Shown here: positions 33,172-40,995 of the stretch, piece after piece
Numbering within the stretch: the first letter of the stretch is position 1
Layout: each line of letters starts with the position of its first letter
Source: an uncultured Oscillospiraceae bacterium
GTDB taxonomy: Bacteria > Bacillota > Clostridia > Oscillospirales > Oscillospiraceae
Assembly (NCBI GenBank): GCA_947627735.1
Contig: CANQXG010000009.1
Span: forward strand, 1 to 64,000
Reading direction: 5' to 3'
DNA length: 64,000 bases
Notes under the pieces: model-generated
What the model was told of the DNA's origin: nothing
Databases searched by the model: none
Seen by the model: only the letters and a program-made list of their open reading frames with translations
Program-made: the position numbers and the translations under genes

Positions 33172-33924
33172 ATGAAATATGTCCGGATCATTTTCAGCCC
33201 CACAGGCGGGACGGAGCGGGTGGCCGAGGCCATCACCTCCGCCTGGCCGGCGGGGGAGACCGTGGACCTGTCCGTGGCTGGGGACGAGTATGAGAAGTAC
33301 GCCTTTGGCCCGGAGGATGTGGCGCTGATCGCCATGCCCTCCTTCGGCGGCCTGGCGCCCAAGCCGGCCATCGACCGGCTGCGCCGGATCAGGGGCGGCG
33401 GGGCGAAGTGCGTGCTGGCGGCGGTGTACGGCAACCGGGCCTTTGAGGACACCCTGGTGCAGATGGAGGACGCGGCGGAGGCCAGCGGCTTTCAGGTTGT
33501 GGCCGCCGTGGCCGCGGTGGCGGAGCACTCCATCGCCCGGCAGTACGCCGCGGGCCGACCCGACGAGGCCGACCGGGCGCAGCTGGCCGGGTTCGGGAAG
33601 GAGATCCTGGAGAAGATAAAGGCCGGCGGCGGGAAGCCCGCCATCCCCGGCGATAGGCCCTATAAGAAGGCCGGCGGCGGGATGACGCCCAAGGCGGGGG
33701 ACGAGTGCGTCGCCTGCGGGCTGTGCGCCCGGCGGTGCCCGGTGGGGGCCATCGACCCCAAGGCGCCCAGGACGGCGGACGGGGACAAGTGCATCGGCTG
33801 TATGCGGTGCGTGGCGGTGTGCCCGAAAAAGGCCAGGAAGATCAACGGCGCGGCCCTGGCGGCGGTGTCCCTGGCGCTGAAGAAGGCGTGCTCCGTGCCC
33901 AAGGAAAACCAGCTGTTCCTCTGA
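33172..33924 (+). CDS. EFR1-type flavodoxin-ferredoxin fusion
   Basis: 250-aa redox protein. The N-terminal 150 residues are a flavodoxin-like domain (IIFSPTGGTERVAEAI binds the FMN phosphate; ALIAMPSFGGLAP; KCVLAAVYGNRAFEDTL), and the C-terminal part is a two-cluster ferredoxin (CVACGLCARRCPVGAID and CIGCMRCVAVCPKKA). Such EFRODO/EFR1-like fusions shuttle electrons in anaerobes. GGGAGGCG precedes the ATG. It is expressed from a consensus promoter under apparent Rrf2 repression, so it is probably induced by redox or metal stress. Confidence 0.9.
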   Translation: MKYVRIIFSPTGGTERVAEAITSAWPAGETVDLSVAGDEYEKYAFGPEDVALIAMPSFGGLAPKPAIDRLRRIRGGGAKCVLAAVYGNRAFEDTLVQMEDAAEASGFQVVAAVAAVAEHSIARQYAAGRPDEADRAQLAGFGKEILEKIKAGGGKPAIPGDRPYKKAGGGMTPKAGDECVACGLCARRCPVGAIDPKAPRTADGDKCIGCMRCVAVCPKKARKINGAALAAVSLALKKACSVPKENQLFL

Positions 33925-33933
33925 AAAGAGCAT

Positions 33934-33959
33934 GAAAAAAAGCGGACCGTTCGGTCCGC
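33934..33959 (-). terminator. Convergent terminator between the ferredoxin and aldo/keto reductase genes
   Basis: Stem GCGGACC pairing with GGTCCGC with loop GTTC. On the minus strand it is followed by TTTTTTT, so it best serves the aldo/keto reductase gene, but it lies just after the plus-strand gene too. Confidence 0.75.
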
Positions 33960-33972
33960 CTCTCTTCGTCTT

Positions 33973-35103
33973 TCAGCCGTTCAGCTTGGCGGCGAAGTCC
34001 GCCATGGCCTCGGAGATCTTGATCTGCTGGGGGCAGACCTTCTCGCAGCTGCGGCAGCCCACGCAGGCGGTGGGGTGCTTGTCCTCCGGCACGGCCATCA
34101 GGGCCATGGGGGCGATGAAGCCGCCGCCGGTGAAGCGGTGCTCGTTATACAGCTCCAGCAGCATGGGGATGTCCAGGCCCCTGGGGCAGTGGCTGACGCA
34201 GTAGCGGCAGGCGGTGCAGGGAAGCCGGCCGCTGAGAAGCCCGTCCGCCACGGCCAGAAGGGCGCTCCTCTCCGCCTCGCTCAGGGGCGCGTCGGTTTCA
34301 AAGGTGCGGATGTTCGCCTTGAGCTGCTCCGCGCTGGACATGCCGGACAGGATCATGGTCACCCCGGGCACGGCCTGCAGGAAACGGAAGGCCCAGGCAG
34401 GAACGCTCTCGTCGGGCCGCAGGGCGCGGAGCTTTTCCGCGCCGGCCTGGGGCAGACTGGCCAGCTTTCCTCCCCGCAGGGGTTCCATCACCCACACGGG
34501 GATGTTCCGGCTGTTCAGCAGCGCCACCTTGGCCTTGGCGTCCTGGAAGGTCCAGTCCACGTAGTTGAGCTGGATCTGGCAGAACTCCATGTGCTCGCCC
34601 CAGGCGTCCAGAAACCGCTCCATGACGGGCACGGCCCCGTGGGCGGAGAAGCCCAGGTGGCGGATGCGTCCGGCCTTCTTCTGCTCCATAAGGTAGGGCA
34701 CCACGCCGTATTTGGGGTCCAGGTAAGCGTCGATGTTCATCTCGCAGACGTTGTGGCAGAGGTAGAAGTCGAAGTGGTCCACGCCGCACTTTTTCAGCTG
34801 CTCCTCGAATATCTCTTTGACCTTCGGCATGTTGGCCAGGTCATAGCCGGGGAATTTTGTAGCCAGGTAAAAGCTGTCCCGGGGGTACTTGCCCAGGGCC
34901 TTGCCCAGGACGGTCTCGGAGTGGCCGCCGTGGTAGCCCCAGGCGGTGTCGTAGTAGTTGACGCCGTGGGCCATGGCGTAGTCCACCATGGCCTCCGCCG
35001 CGGATACGTCGATCCGGCTGTCGTCACCGTCGATCACCGGCAGGCGCATGGCGCCCATGCCCAGGGCGGACAGGCGGGCGTCGTGGAATGTCTTGTAGAT
35101 CAT
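33973..35103 (-). CDS. Aldo/keto reductase with C-terminal 4Fe-4S clusters
   Basis: 376-aa oxidoreductase from the ATG at 35103, which follows AAGGAGG. The TIM-barrel AKR part has LGMGAMRLP, NYYDTAWGYHGGHSE (Asp and Tyr of the tetrad), YLATKFPG (Lys) and FYLCHNV (His). The C terminus adds CTACRYCVSHCPRGLDI and CVGCRSCEKVCPQQI, two ferredoxin-like motifs, the second with the usual spacing. This architecture is common in Clostridia and uses ferredoxin-linked electrons in place of, or beside, NAD(P)H. Substrate unknown. Confidence 0.92.
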   Translation of the reverse strand: MIYKTFHDARLSALGMGAMRLPVIDGDDSRIDVSAAEAMVDYAMAHGVNYYDTAWGYHGGHSETVLGKALGKYPRDSFYLATKFPGYDLANMPKVKEIFEEQLKKCGVDHFDFYLCHNVCEMNIDAYLDPKYGVVPYLMEQKKAGRIRHLGFSAHGAVPVMERFLDAWGEHMEFCQIQLNYVDWTFQDAKAKVALLNSRNIPVWVMEPLRGGKLASLPQAGAEKLRALRPDESVPAWAFRFLQAVPGVTMILSGMSSAEQLKANIRTFETDAPLSEAERSALLAVADGLLSGRLPCTACRYCVSHCPRGLDIPMLLELYNEHRFTGGGFIAPMALMAVPEDKHPTACVGCRSCEKVCPQQIKISEAMADFAAKLNG

Positions 35104-35148
35104 ATGTGCCTCCTTTTGGGATAGGGTGTGTATGGGCCGGCGGCGCCC

Positions 35149-35177
35149 TTGACGAAGGGGGCGGACGCCGGTATAAT
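35149..35177 (+). promoter_or_regulatory. Promoter of the 72-aa gene
   Basis: TTGACG (35149-35154), 17 bases, TATAAT (35172-35177). The start codon at 35200 lies about 15 bases after the expected transcription start. Confidence 0.7.
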
Positions 35178-35199
35178 CCATGGTGAGAGGGGGAGAGCC

Positions 35200-35418
35200 A
35201 TGTTTTGGAAGAGGAAGAGCGCCGCGCCCGCCTTCGACAGGACCGGCAAGGAGCCGGTCATCCGCTCCAGCATATGCACCGGGGAGAAGGTGGCCGGCTA
35301 TCGGGACGCCGCCACGGGGAAGTTCGTGGAGGTGATGCTGATCCGGGACGAGGGCGACATGAAGCGGTTCCTGGGCGACTACGGCTTCGCCCGGGAGGAG
35401 ATCAAATACGAGTGGTGA
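35200..35418 (+). CDS. Small hypothetical protein, 72 aa
   Basis: Begins MFWKRKSAAPAFDRTGKEPV after a GGGGGAGAG ribosome-binding site and has its own good promoter. The middle reads CTGEKVAGYRDAATGKFVEV and the end is RFLGDYGFAREEIKYEW. The pattern suggests a compact beta-hairpin plus helix; similar short proteins in Clostridia are called aspartate-dehydrogenase-like or unknown, and I cannot assign a role. It is monocistronic and followed by a long hairpin. Confidence 0.75.
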   Translation: MFWKRKSAAPAFDRTGKEPVIRSSICTGEKVAGYRDAATGKFVEVMLIRDEGDMKRFLGDYGFAREEIKYEW

Positions 35419-35425
35419 TGCGCAG

Positions 35426-35462
35426 CGATCCGCGCCGCTCCCCGGGGGAGCGGCGCGGATCG
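35426..35462. repeat. Long perfect inverted repeat (18-bp arms)
   Basis: CGATCCGCGCCGCTCCCC and its exact complement are separated by one base. There is no immediate T-run; a TTTTTT lies about 20 bases further on. It probably ends the plus-strand transcript and may protect the convergent AbrB message. Confidence 0.7.
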
Positions 35463-35489
35463 TTCAGTCGTGCGGACGCGGCTTTTTTA

Positions 35490-35735
35490 TTAGGTGCGGG
35501 TCGCCAGCGTACTGATACAGGCGGTGCAGACGTTCTTTCCCTTGTAGGTCACGATCCCCTTGGAGCTGTCACAGAAGACACAGGCAGGCTGATATTTTTT
35601 CAGCATGATCGTGTCCTCGGAAACGAAGATCTCCAGGGCGTCACGCTCCGCGATGTCCAGCGTACGGCGCAGCTCAATGGGAAGGACGATACGCCCTAAT
35701 TCATCTACCTTGCGCACGATACCAGTCGACTTCAT
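35490..35735 (-). CDS. AbrB/SpoVT-type transition regulator with zinc-ribbon tail
   Basis: 81-aa DNA-binding protein from the ATG at 35735. The swapped-hairpin domain is clear: STGIVRKVDELGRIVLPIEL then RRTLDIAERDALEIFV. The tail has CVFCDSS and VCTACIS, a likely zinc-binding four-Cys ribbon that occurs in clostridial AbrB proteins. AbrB regulators repress stationary-phase and surface genes during growth. GGGGGGATC precedes the start. It could affect the envelope operons in this window, but no binding site was identified. Confidence 0.92.
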   Translation of the reverse strand: MKSTGIVRKVDELGRIVLPIELRRTLDIAERDALEIFVSEDTIMLKKYQPACVFCDSSKGIVTYKGKNVCTACISTLATRT

Positions 35736-35906
35736 ATGATCCCCCCGATCCCAGTTTTCACTGCACCAAACCGTATCATATAAGGCGGAAAATGTCAACG
35801 AGGTAAACGGGAAAAGGAAAAAGTTTGGTAATTATTCACCATATGTATTACCAAGTTCTGCCTGAAAATCCCAGGTTTTTCCTGGGTTTGCGGGCGCAAA
35901 CCGGTC

Positions 35907-37571
35907 TTACATGCTCTCCGGCGCAGCCACGCCCAAAATGCCCAGGGCGTTGGCCAGGACCTGCTTCGCCGCGGCGGCCAGGGCCAGGCGGGCCTGGGCC
36001 AGGGCAGGCTCCTCGCCCCGGATGCGGCAGGCGTTATAGAACTTGTGGAAACGGGAGGCCAGCTCCGTGGCGTAGCGGTTGATGCGGGACGGGTCCAGCT
36101 CCGCCGCCGCACCGGCGATCTCCCCGGGGAAGGAGGCGATGGAGCGGATCAGCTCCCGCTCCTGGGGGGCGGTGAGCAGGGCCGCGTCGGCGTGCTCCGC
36201 CGGCGCCACGCCGTCGGCGGCCAGGGTGGCCAGCAGCGAGCAGATGCGGGCGTGGGCGTACTGGACGTAGTAGACCGGGTTCTCGCTGTCCTGGCGCACC
36301 GCCAGGTCCAGATCGAACTCCAGGTGGCTGCCGGGGCTGGCGTTGAAAAAGTACCGGCAGGGGTCGGGGCCGATCTCGTCCATCAGGTCGGCCAGGGTCA
36401 GGGCCTTGCCCGTGCGCTTGGAGACCTTCACGGTCTCGCCGCCCCGGACCAGGCGGACCATCTGCATGATGAGGAAGTCCAGCGCCCGGCCCTCCAGGCC
36501 AAGCTCCGGGCATTTCATGGTCTGGCCGAAGCGGATGGCGTGGCCGTGGTGGTCCGCGCCCCACACGTCGACGACCCGGTCGAAGCCCCGCTCCACGAAC
36601 TTGTTGCGGTGGTAGGCGATGTCCACGGCGTAGTAGGTCCAGGTGCCGTCCGCCCGGCGCATGCACTCGTCCTTGTCCGCGCCGAAGTCGGTGTTGCGCA
36701 GCCACAGCTGGCCGTCCTTTTCATAGGTGTGGCCGCCGCGGGTGAGGATGTCCACCGTTTCGGCCACGTAGCCGGACTCGTGCAGCTCTGTTTCCAGGAA
36801 CCACCGGTCGAATTTGATGCCGTAGCGCTCCAGGTCCGCCCGCATCCGGGCGATGTTCCGGGGCAGGCCGTAGGCGACGAAGGCCGCCCGGCGCTCATCG
36901 GAGGGCATGTCCACGTACTTCTCGCCCTCCGCGGCGTATATCTCCGCGGCAAGCTCGCGGATGTCGTCGCCGTGGTAGCCGTTTTCGGGGAACGCCACCG
37001 CGTCCTCGCCCTGGATGAGCTGCAGGTACCGGGCCTCCAGGGACTGGCCGAACAGCTCCACCTGGTGGCCGGCATTGTTTACATAAAACTCCCGCCACAC
37101 GTCCCAGCCGGCCCAGTCCAGCACGGCGGCGGTGGTGTCGCCCAGCACGCCGCCCCGGGCGTTGCCGATGGTCATGGGGCCGGTGGGGTTGGCGGAGACG
37201 AACTCCACCATCACCTTCTTGCCGTTACGGGTCTCGCTGCGGCCGTAATCGGCGCCCTCGGCGGCCACCGCGTCCAGCACGGCGGTATACCAGCCGTCGG
37301 ACAGCCGGAAGTTCAAAAAGCCGGGGCCGGCGGCCTCGGCAGCGGTGAAGAAGGTCCCCTCCAGGGACAGGTTTTTCAGGATGTCCTCCGCGATGGCCCG
37401 GGGGGCGGCGTGCAGGGCCTTGGCCCCGGCCATGGCGTGGTTGGCGGCAAAGTCGCCGTTGCGGGCGTCCTTGGGGATGCCCACGGACCCGGACACGCCC
37501 TCCAGGGCCGGGACCGCTTTCTTGATGAGCGCGTCGATGTCCGACTTCGCCCGTTCGATCAGGTCAGCCAT
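35907..37571 (-). CDS. argS: Arginyl-tRNA synthetase
   Basis: 554-aa class I synthetase that charges tRNA-Arg. The N-terminal additional domain, the catalytic core (VMVEFVSANPTGPM, then the HIGH-like site, DWAGWDVWREFYVNNAG, VWGADHHGHAIRF, KVSKRTGKALTL as the KMSKS loop) and the DALR C-terminal domain (SRINRYATELASRFHKFYNAC) are all present at normal length. The HIGH motif reads TIGN here: the first His, which contacts ATP, is Thr. Otherwise the enzyme looks intact. It overlaps the DUF1934 gene by 8 bases (ATGGCTGA), a common clostridial arrangement. Confidence 0.95.
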   Translation of the reverse strand: MADLIERAKSDIDALIKKAVPALEGVSGSVGIPKDARNGDFAANHAMAGAKALHAAPRAIAEDILKNLSLEGTFFTAAEAAGPGFLNFRLSDGWYTAVLDAVAAEGADYGRSETRNGKKVMVEFVSANPTGPMTIGNARGGVLGDTTAAVLDWAGWDVWREFYVNNAGHQVELFGQSLEARYLQLIQGEDAVAFPENGYHGDDIRELAAEIYAAEGEKYVDMPSDERRAAFVAYGLPRNIARMRADLERYGIKFDRWFLETELHESGYVAETVDILTRGGHTYEKDGQLWLRNTDFGADKDECMRRADGTWTYYAVDIAYHRNKFVERGFDRVVDVWGADHHGHAIRFGQTMKCPELGLEGRALDFLIMQMVRLVRGGETVKVSKRTGKALTLADLMDEIGPDPCRYFFNASPGSHLEFDLDLAVRQDSENPVYYVQYAHARICSLLATLAADGVAPAEHADAALLTAPQERELIRSIASFPGEIAGAAAELDPSRINRYATELASRFHKFYNACRIRGEEPALAQARLALAAAAKQVLANALGILGVAAPESM

Positions 37572-38010
37572 TTCTCTTCTCTTTCACGTTGATCTTGAAT
37601 TTGTTCCGGCCCATGGGGGTGTGGTTGAAGTCGATGTCGTAGTCCAGCTCCATGGTGCCGCCGTGCTCGTCCAGGCGCGCGTCGATGCGACGGGTATCCA
37701 CCCCCATGGTGGCGCTGCCGAAGGGGGTCTGGTACAGGAAGAAGTCCTTCTGTCCCTCTCTGAACACCGTTTCGGAGTTCAGACTGCCCTCCCGCCGGAG
37801 CACCACGCCCAGGGGGCTGATGGTGAAGGTGGTGCGGGTCCCGTCCAGCCCGGTCAGGTCGCTCTCCTCGTAGGTGAAGCGGCTCTCTCCGTTCTCGAAG
37901 CCGTATTTTCCGGCGGTGACCAGCTCCACCGCATCCCGCTGGCCCGAGGGGTCGTGCTGGATGCCGGTGATGGAAATGATAACGTCTCGCATATTCATAG
38001 GCTCTATCAT
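37564..38010 (-). CDS. DUF1934 domain protein
   Basis: 148-aa protein of the DUF1934 family, a calycin-like beta barrel found upstream of argS in many Firmicutes. Recognisable parts are DVIISITGIQHD, ESRFTYEESDLTGLDGTRTTF, YQTPFGSATMGVDTRRID and ELDYDIDFNHTPMGRNKFKI. The ATG at 38010 is chosen because GGGGGAG lies ten bases upstream; two later in-frame ATGs are possible. It is cytoplasmic, of unknown function, and translationally coupled to argS. Confidence 0.88.
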   Translation of the reverse strand: MIEPMNMRDVIISITGIQHDPSGQRDAVELVTAGKYGFENGESRFTYEESDLTGLDGTRTTFTISPLGVVLRREGSLNSETVFREGQKDFFLYQTPFGSATMGVDTRRIDARLDEHGGTMELDYDIDFNHTPMGRNKFKINVKEKRNG

Positions 38011-38082
38011 AATATAAAATCTCCCCCAAAACAAGGGAAAAATAAACATCCCCTGAAGATTCGTTGCTTTACCCTATGGCAC

Positions 38083-38106
38083 ATTATAGCACATTCGTGC
38101 TATAAT
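38083..38106. promoter_or_regulatory. Palindrome containing back-to-back -10 boxes
   Basis: Perfect dyad TTATAGCAC-ATTC-GTGCTATAA (38084-38105). TATAAT occurs at 38101-38106 on the plus strand and, mirrored, at 38088-38083 on the minus strand. It sits between the divergent DUF1934-argS and 38139 genes, so one protein could control both. No good -35 box is seen for either direction. Confidence 0.6.
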
Positions 38107-38138
38107 ACAACTGCAACGACTATAAGGAGGTGAGCGTC

Positions 38139-38546
38139 GTGACCATCGATCTTACCGAAAAGGAATTCCGAAGACTGCTGGACCTGGTCTATGTGGGGGA
38201 CTGGATACTGAACTCCGCCCGGGGGGAGGACCGGTTCGAGGACTATGATATGCTCCAGGAAAAGCTGTTCGCCATGTGCCCCCAGGTCGGCATGCGCTCG
38301 CTCATCGAAACTTGGCAGGGCCATGTGTTCCCCTCCCAGGCCTATGAGGAGGGCGGCATCCACGAGGCCATCGCCGACTATGAGGACGCGGTGTTCTTCG
38401 ACATCCTGGCCGAGGAGCTGGCCCGCCGGGATATGGAGGGAGAGGGCCTGGACGCCGACGACGAGACGGAGCTGATGAACCGGATCGAGGAGTATTACAG
38501 CGAATTCGAGCAGCACGGGATCGACAACCTCACCGTGGAGTCCTGA
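38139..38546 (+). CDS. Hypothetical acidic protein, 135 aa
   Basis: Soluble protein starting at the GTG eight bases after AAGGAGG. It begins MTIDLTEKEFRRLLDLVYVG and continues DWILNSARGEDRFEDYDMLQEKLF, with a long acidic helical C-terminal half (DYEDAVFFDILAEELARRD, DADDETELMNRIEEYYSEFE). There are no Cys pairs or membrane segments. The family is a clostridial protein of unknown role that I cannot name. It is followed by a strong terminator and probably monocistronic. Confidence 0.75.
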   Translation: MTIDLTEKEFRRLLDLVYVGDWILNSARGEDRFEDYDMLQEKLFAMCPQVGMRSLIETWQGHVFPSQAYEEGGIHEAIADYEDAVFFDILAEELARRDMEGEGLDADDETELMNRIEEYYSEFEQHGIDNLTVES

Positions 38547-38558
38547 CAGGGAAAAACA

Positions 38559-38595
38559 GCCCGCCCGGCGAAAAGCCGGGCGGGCCGCTTTTTTT
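38559..38595 (+). terminator. Strong intrinsic terminator, probably bidirectional
   Basis: Perfect 11-bp GC stem (GCCCGCCCGGC pairing with GCCGGGCGGGC) with loop GAAAA and a T7 run on the plus side; the minus side has a shorter T-run (TGTTTTTC). It serves the gene ending at 38546 and possibly ribU from the other side. Confidence 0.88.
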
Positions 38596-38603
38596 GTCTG
38601 TCG

Positions 38604-39290
38604 TTACAGGATGTTCAGCATCACCAGGATCAGCAGTACGCCGGTGATCACCAGCGCCGCCGCCAGCAGCAGCACGCCCACGTGGACCCGGCCATGGCTG
38701 TCCCCGGAGGGGGAGGCCTCCACCAGGTTGGCCTTGCGCAGGGCGGTGACCACGGGCTTATACACCAGGAGGGTGAGGCCCGCGTTGATGGCGCCCTTGA
38801 TGAGGTTGAAGGGCAGAAACAGGGTGGGCAGCATGGAGGCCACCACCTCCCGGGGCACGCCCTGATAAAGGGGCGTGACGATGTAGTTCCACAGGCACAT
38901 CATGGCGGCCATCACCAGCACGCCGGCGCCCAGGCTGGCCACGGCGCCCTTCATGCTGCGGGCGCGCTTGTAGACCACGGCGGCGGTCACGGCGAAGGAG
39001 CAGGTGGAGACCACGTTCATCACAAAGCCCACAGGGCCGGTGCTGGAAACGGTTATCATCTCCACGAAGCTGACGATCACGGAGATGATGACGGCGGTCA
39101 GGGGTCCGAAGATGAACCCGCCGATGACCACGATCACGTCCTTGGGATCGTAGCTGAGGATGTTCTGCACGGCGGGGACCACCTGGCCGACGAGCATGGC
39201 CGCGTAGGCCACGGCGCAGAGCATGCCCACGGTGGCGGGCCGGCGGGCGCTGGCAGGCTTGGAGTTGTTGACGGTGGGGTGACTGTCCAT
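38604..39290 (-). CDS. ribU: Riboflavin ECF transporter S component RibU
   Basis: 228-aa membrane protein with six hydrophobic helices, the substrate-binding S component of an energy-coupling-factor importer. The ECF signature is GMLCAVAYAAMLVG (with AxxxA-type packing for the T component) and YDPKDVIVVIGGFIFGPLTA, the stretch typical of RibU. Identity as riboflavin uptake is supported by the FMN riboswitch directly upstream. The ATG at 39290 follows GGAGG. It depends on a shared EcfAA'T module encoded elsewhere. Confidence 0.93.
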   Translation of the reverse strand: MDSHPTVNNSKPASARRPATVGMLCAVAYAAMLVGQVVPAVQNILSYDPKDVIVVIGGFIFGPLTAVIISVIVSFVEMITVSSTGPVGFVMNVVSTCSFAVTAAVVYKRARSMKGAVASLGAGVLVMAAMMCLWNYIVTPLYQGVPREVVASMLPTLFLPFNLIKGAINAGLTLLVYKPVVTALRKANLVEASPSGDSHGRVHVGVLLLAAALVITGVLLILVMLNIL

Positions 39291-39304
39291 GGAAGGGTAC
39301 CTCC

Positions 39305-39350
39305 GATAAAAGATTCGACACCTGGATGGCTCATGTGCCTTCCAGGTGTC
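39305..39350 (-). terminator. Riboswitch expression-platform terminator
   Basis: Between the FMN aptamer and ribU, a hairpin GACACCTGGA...TCCAGGTGTC is followed by GAATCTTTTAT on the minus strand. It is the likely off-state structure when FMN is bound. Confidence 0.7.
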
Positions 39351-39416
39351 AATATCGGGCCGCGTTCCAAGGGCGCGGGCCGGTGGCCCGCCTCCAAAAA
39401 CAGCGCCGCTCAACAC

Positions 39417-39560
39417 ATCTTCTTCCATCCAGACTGTCAGCCGCGCATCGCGCGGCGTTACTGTCGGTCCCGGAGTTGCACCGGGTCGGCCTCGGGCCTT
39501 TCGGCCATCGGCTCGCGGACTGTACCGCCGGTCGGGTATCTCACCCTGCCCTGAAGACAT
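39417..39560 (-). promoter_or_regulatory. FMN riboswitch (RFN element)
   Basis: On the minus strand the full RFN consensus is readable: GGGCAGGGTGAGATACCCGA, CCGGCGGT, AGTCCGCGAGC, the GGTGCAACTCCGGGACCGAC arm, and AGTCTGGATGGAAGAAGA at the 3' end. FMN binding should end transcription before ribU, so riboflavin uptake is shut off when flavin is plentiful. Confidence 0.96.
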
Positions 39561-39586
39561 CGTTCGCCTGTTCAGTTGTCGGGAAT

Positions 39587-39615
39587 ACTATAACACTTTA
39601 CACCGGCGAATGCAA
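39587..39615 (-). promoter_or_regulatory. Promoter of the FMN riboswitch-ribU transcript
   Basis: TTGCAT (39615-39610) and TATAGT (39592-39587) on the minus strand, 17 bases apart, starting about 20 bases before the aptamer. Confidence 0.75.
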
Positions 39616-39639
39616 CCCCCTATTTGGGGCCGCGCCCGC

Positions 39640-40173
39640 TCAGCCCAGGGCCGCGTCGATCATGGCGCTGTACTCCTCCACCATCTCCTCCGCCGGGCCG
39701 GCCCCCAGGGAGGTGTCCGAGATGGTCCCGTCCGGGGCGATGATGACGGTGTAAGGGATGGCGTCGGTGGGGTAGAGCGCGCCGATGGTCCCGTCGGTGT
39801 CCAGCACCACGGGGAAGTCGTAGCCCTTGTCCGCGATGAAGTCCGCCACGGTCCGGCTGTCCTCCTGCAGGTCCACGGCGATGATGGCCAGATCGTCGCC
39901 GTACTTCTCCAGAAGCTGGGGGAAGGCGGGCATCTCGCCCACGCAGGGGCCGCACCAGGTGGCCCAGAAGTTCAGCAATATGACCTTCCCCTCGTAGTCG
40001 GACAGCGTCAGCTCCCCGCCGGCAAGAAGCTCGCCGGTGAAGTCCGTGTACCGCAGCGCCGGGTCCGGCGTCACCGCCGTGGGGTCATAGTCGGTGATCG
40101 CCTCCCCGCCGCCGCAGCCGGCGAGGGCCAGGCACATCCACGCCGCCAGCAGCAGCGCGAAAAGGCGTCTCAT
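39640..40173 (-). CDS. TlpA-like thioredoxin-fold lipoprotein
   Basis: 177-aa extracytoplasmic thiol-disulfide protein. The lipoprotein signal ends LALAGC. The thioredoxin fold has VILLNFWATWCGPCVGEMPA (CGPC redox pair), AIIAVDLQED, and the cis-proline in DAIPYTVIIAPDG. Such proteins usually reduce disulfides outside the membrane. It overlaps the preceding 4Fe-4S membrane gene by 4 bases, and that gene follows a CXXC peptide, so the three probably form a transmembrane electron path feeding reductant to this protein. Confidence 0.92.
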   Translation of the reverse strand: MRRLFALLLAAWMCLALAGCGGGEAITDYDPTAVTPDPALRYTDFTGELLAGGELTLSDYEGKVILLNFWATWCGPCVGEMPAFPQLLEKYGDDLAIIAVDLQEDSRTVADFIADKGYDFPVVLDTDGTIGALYPTDAIPYTVIIAPDGTISDTSLGAGPAEEMVEEYSAMIDAALG

Positions 40174-40991
40174 GGGTCCCTCTCCCTTCCGAAATAGATG
40201 GCGTTTTTCGGGCACACCGCCCGGCAGGCGCCGCACTGCACGCACTCCCGGTCGCCCACATGGCACACGTCCACGGGACACTTTTTCACGCACAGGCCGC
40301 AGTTGTCGCATAGGGCCTTGTCCACCCGCATGGCCAGCAGGGCGAAGCGGGCGAACAGGGAATAAATGGCCCCCAGGGGGCACAGAAACCGGCAGAAGGA
40401 CCGGTAACAGAACACGCACGCCAGCAGGATCAAAATGCACAGCACGCTCTTCCAGGCGAACAGGCCCCCCAGCCGCCCCCGGATGTCCGCCCGGAGCAGG
40501 GCCAGGGGCCAGCCGCCCTCCAGCGTCCCCGCCGGGCAGATGTACTTGCAGAAGGCCGGCAGGGGATAGCCCTGTGCCCAGGCGGCGTACACGGGGATCG
40601 CCACCACGAACAGGGCCAGGATGACGTATTTGAGCAGGCTCAGCCGCCGGGTCCAGCGGCTTTTGCCGAGCTTGGGGCCGGGGAGCTTGTGCAGCAGCTC
40701 CTGGATCAGCCCGAAGGGGCACAGGAACCCGCACACCAGCCGCCCCAGGGCCAGGCCCGTCAGCAGGATGAAGCCGCCCACGTACAGCGGCAGCTTCCTC
40801 GGCAGCCGGCTCAGGGCGTTCTGCAGCGCCCCCAGGGGGCAGCTGCCCACCGCGCCGGGGCAGGAGTAGCAGTTCAGGCCCGGCACGCACACGCCCTTGC
40901 CGCCGCCCTGCCAGAGAGCGCCGTCCCGGAAGCCGGCGAAGTTGGCGTTATACAGCACCGCGCTGGCCAGCTGGATGCATTTGCGCTTCAA
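40170..40991 (-). CDS. 4Fe-4S membrane protein (NapH/YccM-like)
   Basis: About 273 aa from the TTG at 40991 (AGGGG just upstream; homologous proteins start near MKRKxIQL). Five or so membrane helices carry two CxxxCP motifs (CGFLCPFGL and CRFLCPLGA) plus an N-terminal NCYSCPGAVGSCPLG segment; the C terminus has two ferredoxin clusters (CDNCGLCVKKCPVD and CVQCGACRAVCPKNA). This is the polyferredoxin family that moves electrons across the membrane. It lies between a small CXXC peptide and a TlpA thioredoxin. Confidence 0.9.
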   Translation of the reverse strand: MKRKCIQLASAVLYNANFAGFRDGALWQGGGKGVCVPGLNCYSCPGAVGSCPLGALQNALSRLPRKLPLYVGGFILLTGLALGRLVCGFLCPFGLIQELLHKLPGPKLGKSRWTRRLSLLKYVILALFVVAIPVYAAWAQGYPLPAFCKYICPAGTLEGGWPLALLRADIRGRLGGLFAWKSVLCILILLACVFCYRSFCRFLCPLGAIYSLFARFALLAMRVDKALCDNCGLCVKKCPVDVCHVGDRECVQCGACRAVCPKNAIYFGRERDP

Positions 40992-40995
40992 ACCC

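Noticed and set aside
36045-37592. Open frame of 515 codons on the plus strand opposite argS
   Set aside because: Antisense of an unmistakable synthetase; composition is typical of a reversed high-GC frame.
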